From Wenyingzhuangia sp. (GTDB lineage Bacteria; Bacteroidota; Bacteroidia; Flavobacteriales; Flavobacteriaceae): a stretch of DNA of 28,368 bases. The notes beneath the pieces are model-generated. The model saw nothing but the letters and a program-made list of their open reading frames with translations. It did no database searches and had not been told where the DNA came from. The position numbers were made by a program, and so were the translations under genes. The stretch is taken from assembly GCA_020628175.1 (NCBI GenBank), contig JAHDFK010000017.1, positions 1-28,368 on the forward strand, given 5' to 3'. This document shows positions 8,633-17,577 of this stretch, piece by piece (positions within the stretch are counted from its first letter, which is position 1; the number at the start of each line of letters is the position of its first letter).

Positions 8633-11600
8633 ATGAAAAAAAAAATACCTCTTTTTATTATTTACATTTATTATTTGTTCTGTAATAAATGCTCAATACA
8701 CAGCACCTTCAGTAGGTACTACAACTAACGATTTTTTTTACATATCTAATTTTTCGTTAAACGATATTGATAACACAACAGACAATACAGAAAACCTTTA
8801 TACGTACTATAACGGCACATCAACTCCTTTAAACATTGGAGAAGAGTATACAGGAAGTATAACCTACGTAGCTAACGCTTTCAATAGAGTTGGTATTAAA
8901 ATTTGGATAGACTACAGTGGAGATGGAGAAGATTTTATAGATCTTGAAGAAGAAATTATTAGTTACACTGCTGTAGAACCTACAAATACTCCGCACACAA
9001 TTCCTTTTACTTTTACAGTTCCTAGCACTTATAATTATACAGGGAATTCAAGATTACGAGTAGGTATACAACACAACAACTCTACTAACTTTAATTCTAC
9101 TAGTTTAGACAGTCAACAAGGAGAGTTCGAAGATTATGACATTGAGATACGACCAGTTTTAACACCTCCGCAAGCAAGATGTATTAGAGATGACAGAACA
9201 AATTTCACATTAAATTCATTAGGAAACTTAACTATTACGCCCGAACAAATTAACAGCGGATCTTTTGACAACTTCAATACTCCTTCCGAATTAATTTTAT
9301 CTTTAGACAAAACAGAATTTAACTGTGATAATTTAGGTGAAAATTCAGTAACTTTAACGGTTACAGATTTGGATGGGCTTTCGGATTTTTGTACAACAAC
9401 CATAAACATAGCTCCTTATACTGGAGACTTTGTAGCACCAGCTTTAGAAACTGTAAATGCATATTGCGAATATACAGCAACTGCCCCTGTAATTAATCAT
9501 CAATGTAATGAAACGATAGAGGGTACCACAACCGACACAACAATATTTACAACACCAGGGACTTATACAATCAATTGGTCTTTTACAAGCGGAAGCACTA
9601 CTGTAACTAGCCCACAGACAATTATATTAACAGATCCTACAACTCCTACCAATTTAGTAGCAGATAGATCAGAAGAGTTTACTGCTAAAATATCTTGGGA
9701 TGCTGTTGATCCCGGACCTTTTATTTTAAGATACAGACCTACCACTGGACCTACTAGTTCTGACTGGATAGAAGTACTTACAACAAATACAAATGTGGAT
9801 ATTGCTGGTTTAAATAATGGTACTGAATATGAAATACAAGTAAAAGTAGATGCCGACTGTGCTGTATTTACTTCATCGCTTTTTACAACTACAGAGGTTA
9901 TGTATTGTACTCCTACACAAGTAGGTACTAATACTACATTCAATATTCAAAATGTTTCTATTGGAACTATAGACAATACTACAGACAACACCAATCCTAA
10001 CTATGAGTATTATAACGGTACAGCTACTTCTTTAAATGCTGGTGGAAATTTATCTGGTACAATAACTTATGGTGGGGCTAATTTTAATAACCTTTCTTTA
10101 AATATTTGGATCGATTATAATATTGATGGAGATTTTGATGATGAAAATGAATACATTCATAACGAATTAATTAACGTTTCTAATGCTACGCCTAACATTG
10201 CTAATTTATCTATTGCAATCCCACTAAATATAAAGTCTGGAAAAACAAGAATGCGTATTGCTGTAAAACACAACAACCAACCTTCTAGTTCTTGTACATT
10301 AGACAACCAAGCTGGTGAAATTGAAGATTATGATGTTTTCTTAGAAGCTGTAGATCCTATTAGTTTTAAACCTGCTATGATTACGCAAATTCACGCTGGA
10401 GAAACGGAAAGATGGATTGAAATAACAAATCATACTACTGAAAATTTACCTGCTAATAGTATTAATTTAGCTTTGTATAAAAACACTTCTGGAGATCAAA
10501 CCAATGTAACGCCTTCTGCTACATTTACAATAACAGAAGAAATAACAGCAAAAAGTGTGTTTTTAATAAAAAACTCTAGCGCTGTACTTACACCTACAGG
10601 TGTGATTACTACAGACGATGCTATTACTGACTTTGAAGGAGGTGATGATATTTTAATTATATCGGCAAGTACTTTTTCTAATGCTTGGGAAAACAGAGTT
10701 GATGTTATTTCTCCTATACAAGACAATACGGGCTACGTTAGAAATGATGATGTAATAACACCTAATAGAGAGTACGAAGAAAACAATTGGACTTTATTTT
10801 TAGACGATGATGCTTTGGAACGTAGAAATTTGAGTACAGGAGAACAAGCCTCTCGACATGCTGAATCGCCAACATTAAGTTTAATTGAAGATATTGTTGA
10901 TGGTAGTGACATAGATTATAATGAATATATAGGTACACATGCATTTGGAAGCGTTACTAGGTCTGGCGGAAATTGGAATAACGGAGAACCCTACTTTTCA
11001 AGGTCTGTAATTATCAATCAAAACTATATTGCATCAACAACTCTAAATACAAGGAATCTTATCGTTAATGAAAACTTTAAACTTACAAATTCTTCTGGTG
11101 GATCTTCTATAGTTGTTATGGATGAATTGTTTATTGGTACTAATGCAGAATTAAGACTAAGAAACGGAGGACAATTAGTTCAATTACACGAAGGTGTAAG
11201 TAACGCGAGTGGTTCTGGTAAATTAATGATAGAACAAGACTCTGAAACCGCTAGTGTTTTTAGATATAATTATTTTTCGTCTCCTGTTTTAACCATAGGA
11301 GAAAATGATTATTCTGTTGCAGATGTATTAAGAGACGGTACTAACAATTTTACCTCGTCAAGTAATCATCAAGAAATAAACTTTATTGATGACTTTAACG
11401 GCTCTAATAGTAGCCCTATCTCTATTTCTAACGAGTGGATTTACACATTTGCAAGTAATGAAAGTAATGTATCTAATTTTGAATTAAAAAAATCTACAGG
11501 AAGAATAGCTGCTACTGATGGATTCACCATGAAAGGAACAGGTGTAGCTCAAAACTATGTTTTTGAAGGAACTCCTAAAGACGGTCTTTTAACAACTACT

Positions 11601-12758
11601 ATTGGAGCAGATGAAAGCTATTTATTAGGGAACCCTTATACATCTGCTATCCGTGCAGATCAATTTATTGAAGATAATTTGTCGAGTACAGATGGAACAC
11701 TTTACTTTTGGGAACATGTTAATGAAGATGATGCTACAGGTGAAAATGGACATTTTGCTTCGGGTTATCAAGGAGGTTACGCTACTAGAAATCTTACTAT
11801 GGGATTAGCTGCTGATGTAGTAACAAGTAACAATACTGAAATCAATGGAACTCCTAGAATTGGAGAAGGTAACACATATAAAGAACCAAAACGTTATATT
11901 GCTATTGGTCAAGGTTTCTTTGTTTCAGGAAATAGCTCTGGAGGTACAATAACATTCAGAAATTTCCAAAGAGAAATTCGTAAAGAAAGTGCTAGTAATT
12001 CTGTTTTCTTTAAGGCTAAGAAAAATAGATTTATCAATCAAGTAAATACAACGTCAACTGAACTAGAATTAGACGAAATGCCTATGTTAAAACTAGGTAT
12101 CGATTTTGACACTGACGATAATTTAAAACTACACCACCAACTTGGTCTTAGTTTTAGCGAAAATAATTCGTTAGCCTATGAACCTGGTTTTGATGCGGTT
12201 TCATTTAACGAAAACTCTACAAACGTATCTTTAAAAATTAAAAACGACACTAGAAACTTCTCTATTTTAGGAGTTCCTAGTATAACTAATGCTTTAGAAA
12301 TACCTTTAGAAATTACAACAGACAGAACAAACCCTATTGATATTACTATTGATGAATGGCAAAATATAGATAGAGATGTTTACTTACTAGATAAAGAAAC
12401 GGGTGCATCATATATTATTAATAATGACAAGGCTACTCTAACACTTGCACCAGGAACCTATACAGATCGTTTTGTTATTACGTTTAAAACTACAGAAACA
12501 TTAAGTGTTGAAGAAAAAGAATTACGCAAAATCATCATTCAATCAGAAAAAGATAGTATTGAAATAACCAATGCTGGAACTTCTGCTATTACGAAAGTTG
12601 AATTGTTTAATTTTATAGGACAACGTGTAAAAACATGGACAAACGCTACGCAAACCAATACACTTGTTTTAAACACATCTGCCTTACAAGCTAACTTGTA
12701 CGTACTTAAAGTAAGTACCAACAAAGGAAATGTGACACAAAAAATAATTATAGAATAA
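8633..12758 (+). pseudogene. Very large T9SS-secreted GEVED/FN3/lamin-tail protein, frameshifted in an A10 run
   Basis: From 8646 to the stop at 12758 one frame is open throughout, but it has no ATG or GTG near its beginning; the first usable codon is a TTG at 9369 inside a domain. The natural start is ATG 8633, followed by ten A (8636-8645). Read as written, this gives a 31-residue peptide ending at TAA 8726. With nine A it reads MKKKYLFLLFTFIICSVINA, a perfect signal peptide, and a product of about 1374 residues. Domains in that numbering: GEVED 1 (about 25-170, GEFEDYD 163-169); a Cys-containing Ig/HYR-like unit (about 175-265); FN3 (about 338-425); GEVED 2 (about 430-570, GEIEDYD 561-567); a lamin-tail-like domain (about 575-660); a long beta-rich region; a T9SS type A sorting domain (about last 80, VELFNFIGQRVKTW). 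It should be exported and anchored on or released from the surface. The shift may be a sequencing error, slippage, phase variation or true decay; the intact rest argues against old decay. Confidence 0.85.
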
Positions 12759-12770
12759 TTTACACACTAT

Positions 12771-12813
12771 ACTTCATAAAAAAAGCGGCCAAAGGCTGCT
12801 TTTTTTATGAAGT
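12771..12813. terminator. Long bidirectional terminator between convergent genes
   Basis: ACTTCATAAAAAAAGCGGCC (12771-12790) pairs with the sequence at 12794-12813 across an AAA loop, with one mismatch. The stem contains A7 and T7 tracts, so it works as a terminator in both directions. It serves the T9SS protein gene (plus) and the ABC-F gene (minus, stop at 12826). Confidence 0.9.
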
Positions 12814-12825
12814 TATTTTAAACTT

Positions 12826-14457
12826 TTAAGAATTCATTTCTTTTAGGTTTTCTACTTTGTTGCGTTCTAAAAAAGCATCAATAGTTTCAAAATGCTCAAT
12901 CACTCGTTTTTCTTTAAATTCAAATACTTTCTCAGACAATCCTTTTAAGAAATCTCTATCATGTGAAACCAATATCAAAGTTCCATCAAAATTTTGCAAA
13001 GCTTCTTTAATAACGTCTTTAGAACGTAAATCTAGATGATTGGTAGGTTCATCTAAAATTAAAACATTTACAGGCTCTAGCAACAACTTAACCATAGCCA
13101 AACGCGTTTTTTCCCCTCCAGATAAAACACCCACTTTTTTCTCTATATCATCGCCTTTAAACATAAAAGCTCCTAATATATTTTTAATTTGGGTACGCAC
13201 ATCTCCTACTGCAACATTATCTACAGTTTCGAAAATAGAAATATCATTATCTAACAAAGATGCTTCGTTTTGCGCAAAATAACCAACTTTAGCATTGTGT
13301 CCTAAACCGCAAACTCCATCAAAATCTATTTGTCCCATAATAGCTTTTATCATGGTAGACTTTCCTTCTCCGTTTCGTCCAACAAAACTTACTTTTTCTC
13401 CTCTTCGGATAGCCATATTAGCATCTTTAAACACAACATGATCGTCGTAGGCCTTACTCATGTTTTCTACTTTAATTGGATAATCTCCCGATCTTGGAGA
13501 AGGAGGAAATCGCAAGCGTAATGAAGAAGTATCTACCTCATCAACTTCTATAATTTCTAACTTATCTAGCATTCTTTTTCTAGATGCTACAGAAGACGCC
13601 TTAGAATAAGTCCCTTTAAAACGTTCTATATACAATTTGTTTTCAGCAATCATTTTTTGCTGCTCGTCATACGCTTTTTGCTGATTTGCTCTTCGCTCTT
13701 TTCGAAGTTCTAAATAATGAGAATAGTTTGCCTTGTAATCGTACACTTTTCCCATAGATACTTCTAGAGTTCTATTGGTTATATTATCTACAAAAGCTTT
13801 ATCGTGCGAAATTACAATAACCGCTTTTGCTTTGTTTAATAAGAAGTTTTCTAACCATATAACAGACTCAATATCTACATGATTGGTAGGCTCATCTAAT
13901 AAAATTAAATCTGGTTTTTTTAATAAAATTTTAGCCAGTTCTATTCGCATTCGCCAACCACCACTAAACTCAGATGTAGCTCTGTTAAAATCATCTTGAT
14001 GGAATCCTAATCCTTTTAAAGCAACTTCTACCTCTGCCTCATAATTTATATCTTCTAAAGCATAGTATTTTTCTCCTAAATCAGAAACACGCTCTATAAT
14101 TTTCATATACTCTTCAGACTCGTAATCTGTGCGCGTTTCTAAAGCTTTATTCAGCGCTTCCATTTCCGCTTTCATCTCAAAAACTTCGTTAAAAGCCTTA
14201 GAGGCTTCTTCTACAACGGTACAATCATCATCTATTAGTAAATGCTGAGGTAAATAAGCAATAACGGTATCTTTGGGGCAACGCACCCCTCCTCTTGTTG
14301 GAGTTTGCATTCCTGCTATAATCTTCATCATTGTAGATTTACCTGCACCGTTTTTCCCCATCAAGGCTATTTTGTCATTTTCGTTTATTACAAAAGAAAC
14401 ATCCTTAAAAAGCGTATGCCCACTAAATTCTACTGCTAAATTATCTACCGAAATCAT
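12826..14457 (-). CDS. ABC-F family ATPase (ribosome-associated, YbiT/EttA/Uup type)
   Basis: The protein has 543 residues with two ABC ATPase domains in one chain and no membrane segments, the ABC-F pattern. Domain 1 has Walker A GKNGAGKST (about 34-42), signature SGGWRMR and Walker B LILLDEPTNH. A charged linker of about 80 residues (YSHYLELRKERRANQQKAYDEQQ) corresponds to the P-site tRNA interaction motif. Domain 2 has Walker A GRNGEGKST, signature SGGEKTRLAM and Walker B VLILDEPTNH. Family members bind the ribosomal E site and tune translation; some give antibiotic resistance by target protection, but chromosomal housekeeping types such as YbiT, EttA and Uup are as likely. The length and absence of a long C-terminal extension fit YbiT best. 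The ATG at 14457 is preceded by a possible promoter box and a leader hairpin. Confidence 0.93.
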   Translation of the reverse strand: MISVDNLAVEFSGHTLFKDVSFVINENDKIALMGKNGAGKSTMMKIIAGMQTPTRGGVRCPKDTVIAYLPQHLLIDDDCTVVEEASKAFNEVFEMKAEMEALNKALETRTDYESEEYMKIIERVSDLGEKYYALEDINYEAEVEVALKGLGFHQDDFNRATSEFSGGWRMRIELAKILLKKPDLILLDEPTNHVDIESVIWLENFLLNKAKAVIVISHDKAFVDNITNRTLEVSMGKVYDYKANYSHYLELRKERRANQQKAYDEQQKMIAENKLYIERFKGTYSKASSVASRKRMLDKLEIIEVDEVDTSSLRLRFPPSPRSGDYPIKVENMSKAYDDHVVFKDANMAIRRGEKVSFVGRNGEGKSTMIKAIMGQIDFDGVCGLGHNAKVGYFAQNEASLLDNDISIFETVDNVAVGDVRTQIKNILGAFMFKGDDIEKKVGVLSGGEKTRLAMVKLLLEPVNVLILDEPTNHLDLRSKDVIKEALQNFDGTLILVSHDRDFLKGLSEKVFEFKEKRVIEHFETIDAFLERNKVENLKEMNS

Positions 14458-14475
14458 ATTTTTTTATTTGAGTTG

Positions 14476-14483
14476 CAAAAGTA
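14476..14483 (-). promoter_or_regulatory. Possible -7 box (TACTTTTG, minus strand) of the ABC-F gene
   Basis: The plus-strand sequence CAAAAGTA reads TACTTTTG on the minus strand, an exact TAnnTTTG match. It lies 18 bases upstream of the ATG at 14457, giving a short leader of the kind often seen in flavobacteria. A clear -33 element at 19 bases is missing. Confidence 0.4.
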
Positions 14484-14491
14484 CAAAAAAG

Positions 14492-14517
14492 AAACCCCAG
14501 ACTTACATCTAGGGTTT
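14492..14517. terminator. Hairpin upstream of the ABC-F gene, terminator-like
   Basis: AAACCC-C-AGA (14492-14501) pairs with TCT-A-GGGTTT (14508-14517) with one C/A mismatch and a 6-base loop. T runs follow on both strands (TT plus further T on the plus strand; C then T6 on the minus strand). It could end a transcript running into this gap, or act as an attenuator if ABC-F transcription starts further upstream. Confidence 0.45.
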
Positions 14518-14648
14518 TTCAATTTTGTACGTGAAATAAATTAAAAATCTTGTCATTCCTGACTAATGAAATGACAAGAAATAATAACTAGAAACTATTA
14601 AAACTTTTCCGATTTTATACGAAAAAGGATAATACAATGTAAATAAAT

Positions 14649-14815
14649 GTTCTACGATACGTTATGTTTTCTGTAACTTGGAAAATATGATAAAACTGAA
14701 CTTTAACCTGACTATAATAAACTATGATGCGTTAAAACTTTAATAAAACACTAGTAACACAATTACCACAACACTATTTAATTTATTTTCAGAAAACATA
14801 TTCGTTTCGTAGAAC
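14649..14815. repeat. 167-bp segment bounded by imperfect 25-bp inverted repeats
   Basis: The left arm (14649-14673, GTTCTACGATACGTTATGTT plus TTCTG) and right arm (14790-14815) are inverted copies. The inner 11 bases (CAGAAAACATA) and outer 9 bases (TCGTAGAAC) are identical, and the centre differs by a few bases and one indel. The interior of about 116 bases is AT-rich with no gene. Size and layout recall a MITE or a decayed element, but no target-site duplication is obvious. Confidence 0.5.
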
Positions 14816-15184
14816 GTATGCGTTATACTTAACAACGCTTACAAACACGTAAAAAACTACGTATTTACACTTACAAAAATACGTAACATATTGTATTTTT
14901 CCAAAATATTTGCATTTTATATTTTGGCCAGGACTTATTTAATCTATAAATGACTATAGTTTTACAATAAACACTCCTTATACCTTAATCAAAACTACGT
15001 ATAAAATTACGTATAAAAATATTTATGTATAGAGATATTTATGAGTTTCAAAACTTAATAACTTAGTTATTGGAATAGTATCGTAAAAAAACACTCGTAT
15101 ATCTCTAGTATTTTCACTTTTACTCTTAAACATCCATTTGAACTTCTACAATTCTTTGTATTTTTATCCTATCAAAACAAACGA

Positions 15185-15625
15185 ATGAAAAAATTAATTG
15201 TAGCTTTTATATTTATGCTAATTGTAAAAGCAAATGCTCAAGAAATAGGTATCCGTTTAGGTACATTTGCAGAAAGCAGTGTTGCTATAGACGGTATTGT
15301 AAACTTTGATGACAATACTCGCTTACATGGAGATATAACGTTTGGTAAAGGTATTGGCGCCAATTTATTGTACGATTTTAAAGTTGAGGAATTCAATATT
15401 CAAAAATTATCGTTACAATATTATTTAGGAGCCGGTTTGTCTACCTTTGTAGGCGATCCTTTTATTTTAGGAGTTAACGGAGAAGCTGGTGTAGAATATT
15501 TATTTAAAAAAACACCGATAACACTAGGTTTAGATTGGAGACCTCAGCTAAATATAATTACCAAAACATCTCTAGAATTTTTACAATTTGGAGTGAATAT
15601 TCGTTACAGAATTAACGAATTATAA
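15185..15625 (+). CDS. Small exported beta-rich protein, possible outer-membrane barrel
   Basis: The protein has 146 residues with a clear signal peptide (MKKLIVAFIFMLIVKANAQ, cleavage about residue 18). The mature part alternates polar and hydrophobic residues with many glycines and aromatics (IRLGTFAESSVAIDGIV, LSLQYYLGAGLSTFVG, FLQFGVNIRYRINEL). The last strand ends near an aromatic/hydrophobic pattern, as in small outer-membrane beta-barrels. No named family is recognised. It lies only 3 bases before smpB, so the two are very likely cotranscribed. The long gap upstream gives no clear promoter; TTTG at about 15136 and again near 15153 are weak candidates. The gene call is firm, the barrel is inferred. 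Confidence 0.8.
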   Translation: MKKLIVAFIFMLIVKANAQEIGIRLGTFAESSVAIDGIVNFDDNTRLHGDITFGKGIGANLLYDFKVEEFNIQKLSLQYYLGAGLSTFVGDPFILGVNGEAGVEYLFKKTPITLGLDWRPQLNIITKTSLEFLQFGVNIRYRINEL

Positions 15626-15628
15626 ATT

Positions 15629-16087
15629 ATGACACAGAAAAAAATTAATATTCAGAACAAGAGAGCTCGTTTTGAATACGAAATATTAGATAAATACGTA
15701 GCTGGAATTGTACTAACTGGTACTGAAATAAAATCGATTCGCTTGAGTAAAGCTCGAATTACCGATAGTTTTTGCGAATTTAACGAACAAGGAGAACTAT
15801 TTGCTATTAATATGTTTATTGAAGAGTATTTATATGGAAATGCTTACAACCATAAACCTAAAAGCTCAAGAAAATTACTTTTAAACAAGAAAGAATTAAA
15901 AAAACTACATAGAGAGGTTCAGAACTCAGGTTTAACTATTGTACCCCTTAAAATGTTTTTAACAGATAAAGGATATGCTAAGCTTGAAATAGCCTTGTGT
16001 AAGGGTAAAAAACTATACGATAAAAGACAAACCATAAAAGACAGAGACAATAAAATTGCACTTGATAGAATTAAAAAAAGCTATTAA
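15629..16087 (+). CDS. smpB: SsrA-binding protein SmpB
   Basis: The protein has 152 residues, the family length. The conserved OB-fold core is plain: INIQNKRARFEYEILDKYVAGIVLTGTEIKSIR, then SFCEFNEQGELFAINMFI and YNHKPKSSRKLLLNKKEL, and a basic C-terminal tail (KGKKLYDKRQTIKDRDNK) that becomes helical in the ribosomal A site. SmpB binds tmRNA and brings it to stalled ribosomes for trans-translation. The tmRNA gene itself is not in this window. It starts 3 bases after the upstream gene and its stop codon is directly followed by the ATG of the UbiA gene, which points to one transcript and perhaps translational coupling. Confidence 0.97.
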   Translation: MTQKKINIQNKRARFEYEILDKYVAGIVLTGTEIKSIRLSKARITDSFCEFNEQGELFAINMFIEEYLYGNAYNHKPKSSRKLLLNKKELKKLHREVQNSGLTIVPLKMFLTDKGYAKLEIALCKGKKLYDKRQTIKDRDNKIALDRIKKSY

Positions 16088-16927
16088 ATGTATTGGCTTA
16101 AATTAATACGAATTAAAAACCTTTTCTTAATTGGTTTAAGCCAATTTTTAGTATTTTATATACTACACAAAAAAGTAACCATCACGCTATTTCTTTTTAT
16201 TACAATTACTTTTTTATATGCAGCTGCTGGTAACATTATAAACGACATTTTTGATATTGCCACGGATAAAATTAACAAGCCTTCTAAGTTAGTTATCAAT
16301 AAGTATATCAAACCCGAAATAGCTTTACGCATGTATTGGGTTTTAAATGGTGTAGCTTTTATTAGTTCTCTTATAATTTATTTTATCACTCAAAACTACT
16401 GGTTTCTTATCTTTTTAAGTACCATTCCTCTACTATTGTATTATTATAGCAAAACCTTAAAAAGCATTCCGTTTATAGGTAATTTAACCATTGCTATGTT
16501 AACAACATTAACTTTACTCCTTTTACTCTACACAAAACCTCCTATTTTTGATATGAGAAGAAATATAGTTCTATTTAGCTTATTTGCATTTTTTACAAAT
16601 TTAATTAGAGAAATTGTAAAAGACTTAGAAGATATTGATGGAGACTATGCTGCCAAATTAAACACACTCCCTATTGTTATAGGAACCAAAAGAACGCTAT
16701 TAATTTGCAAAATTATAACTGCTATTTTGATAAGCTACATTATGTGTATTCTATTTTTAACACCCAAAATAAGTTTCAAACTATTTTTAGTTACAATTAT
16801 TTTAGCGCCTGTTTTGTATATTTTCTATTTAATATCAATAGCAAAATTAAAAACCGATTATTCTAAAATAAGTATGCTATTAAAAATGATAATGGCATTT
16901 AGTTTAGGGAGTTTATTATTTATTTAA
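16088..16927 (+). CDS. UbiA-family prenyltransferase (geranylgeranylglycerol-phosphate-transferase-like)
   Basis: The protein has 279 residues with about eight hydrophobic membrane segments. Both Asp-rich catalytic motifs of the UbiA superfamily are present: NDIFDIATD (52-60) and DLEDIDGD (about 179-186), which bind Mg and prenyl diphosphate. It attaches a prenyl chain to an acceptor in the inner membrane. Bacteroidota copies of this type are often named geranylgeranylglycerol-phosphate geranylgeranyltransferase by similarity to archaeal enzymes; the acceptor here is not known, and a menaquinone-type MenA role is less likely from the motif context. The start codon follows the smpB stop with no gap, and maf begins 10 bases after the stop. 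Confidence 0.88.
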   Translation: MYWLKLIRIKNLFLIGLSQFLVFYILHKKVTITLFLFITITFLYAAAGNIINDIFDIATDKINKPSKLVINKYIKPEIALRMYWVLNGVAFISSLIIYFITQNYWFLIFLSTIPLLLYYYSKTLKSIPFIGNLTIAMLTTLTLLLLLYTKPPIFDMRRNIVLFSLFAFFTNLIREIVKDLEDIDGDYAAKLNTLPIVIGTKRTLLICKIITAILISYIMCILFLTPKISFKLFLVTIILAPVLYIFYLISIAKLKTDYSKISMLLKMIMAFSLGSLLFI

Positions 16928-16937
16928 ATCAATTCGT

Positions 16938-17513
16938 ATGTTATCCCATTTATTAAAAGAATACAACGTCATTTTAGGCTCTAAATCTCCAAGAAGACAA
17001 CAATTTTTAAAAGATTTAGAAATTCCCTATCAAATAAGAACTGCAGATACTAACGAAGTTTACGACTCAAAGTTACAAGGTCCCGCTATAACTGAATATC
17101 TATCTGAGTTAAAAGCCAAGGCAATTCCTATTAAAAACAACGAGTTGTTAATTACTGCAGACACCATTGTATGGGCCAATAATACGGCCTTAGGAAAACC
17201 AAAAAATTATGAAGAAGCTGTTGCTATGTTAACACTTTTAGCCAACAACAAACACGAAGTAATCAGCTCTATTTGCTTAAAAACAAATCAGAAAACAAAA
17301 TTAATTACAGACACTACAACAGTGTACTTTAATCCACTTACTCGTAAAGAAATAGAACATTATATAAATACCTATCAACCTTTTGATAAAGCAGGTAGTT
17401 ACGGTATTCAAGAATGGATTGGAATGGTTGCTGTACAAAAAATAGAAGGAAATTATAATAACGTTGTTGGTATGCCAGTACATAAGTTGTATACAACACT
17501 CAAAAACTTCTAA
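16938..17513 (+). CDS. maf: Maf-family nucleoside triphosphate pyrophosphatase
   Basis: The protein has 191 residues. Family motifs are the N-terminal nucleotide-binding loop LGSKSPRRQQ (13-22), the catalytic Asp75 in ITADTIVW, and DKAGSYGIQEW near residue 150. The KAG-YGIQ form is that of the YhdE-type enzymes, which hydrolyse dTTP, UTP and modified pyrimidine nucleotides to monophosphates. It is cytoplasmic and is thought to clean non-canonical nucleotides and influence cell division. It is the fourth gene of the run beginning with the small exported protein and smpB, 10 bases behind the UbiA gene. Confidence 0.95.
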   Translation: MLSHLLKEYNVILGSKSPRRQQFLKDLEIPYQIRTADTNEVYDSKLQGPAITEYLSELKAKAIPIKNNELLITADTIVWANNTALGKPKNYEEAVAMLTLLANNKHEVISSICLKTNQKTKLITDTTTVYFNPLTRKEIEHYINTYQPFDKAGSYGIQEWIGMVAVQKIEGNYNNVVGMPVHKLYTTLKNF

Positions 17514-17543
17514 TTTTATTAACTTTCAACCATTTAAAATTAT

Positions 17544-17551
17544 TACTTTTG
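17544..17551 (+). promoter_or_regulatory. Possible -7 box (TACTTTTG) upstream of the transketolase subunit
   Basis: TACTTTTG fits TAnnTTTG exactly and lies 26 bases before the ATG at 17578, in the 64-base gap after maf. No TTTG at the right distance upstream is seen (only TTTC at 17524-17527), so it is a moderate candidate for separate transcription of the transketolase gene. Confidence 0.4.
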
Positions 17552-17577
17552 CTCACATTAAATGTTAGAACTGTAAA

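Larger units (their letters stand above)
14458..15184. other. Gene-free 727-base gap rich in inverted repeats
   Basis: No credible coding frame is seen here; the longest ATG frames noticed are under 20 codons. Besides the ABC-F leader it holds a hairpin CTTGTCATT/AATGACAAG (14549-14557, 14570-14578), a long-range inverted repeat (14649-14815), hairpins TACGTATTT/AAATACGTA (14858-14866, 14877-14885) and CCAAAATAT/ATATTTTGG (14901-14909, 14919-14927), and a doubled TACGTATAAAA (14996-15018). No tRNA or rRNA pattern was recognised. The stretch could be the remains of a small mobile repeat or a structured leader. Confidence 0.6.

Noticed and set aside
9369..12758. The large secreted protein as a 1129-residue gene starting at TTG 9369
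   Set aside because: The TTG falls inside an Ig/HYR-like domain (VTDLDGLSDFC) and would leave the protein without a signal peptide, although it has a T9SS sorting domain; the same frame is open up to 8646.
12826..14457. ABC-F gene as an antibiotic-resistance determinant
   Set aside because: Length and domain layout fit chromosomal YbiT/Uup/EttA types; nothing specific to resistance members is visible.
14687..14743. Small ORF of 18 codons in the gap upstream of 15185
   Set aside because: Too short, no signal or family pattern, and it lies between the inverted-repeat arms.
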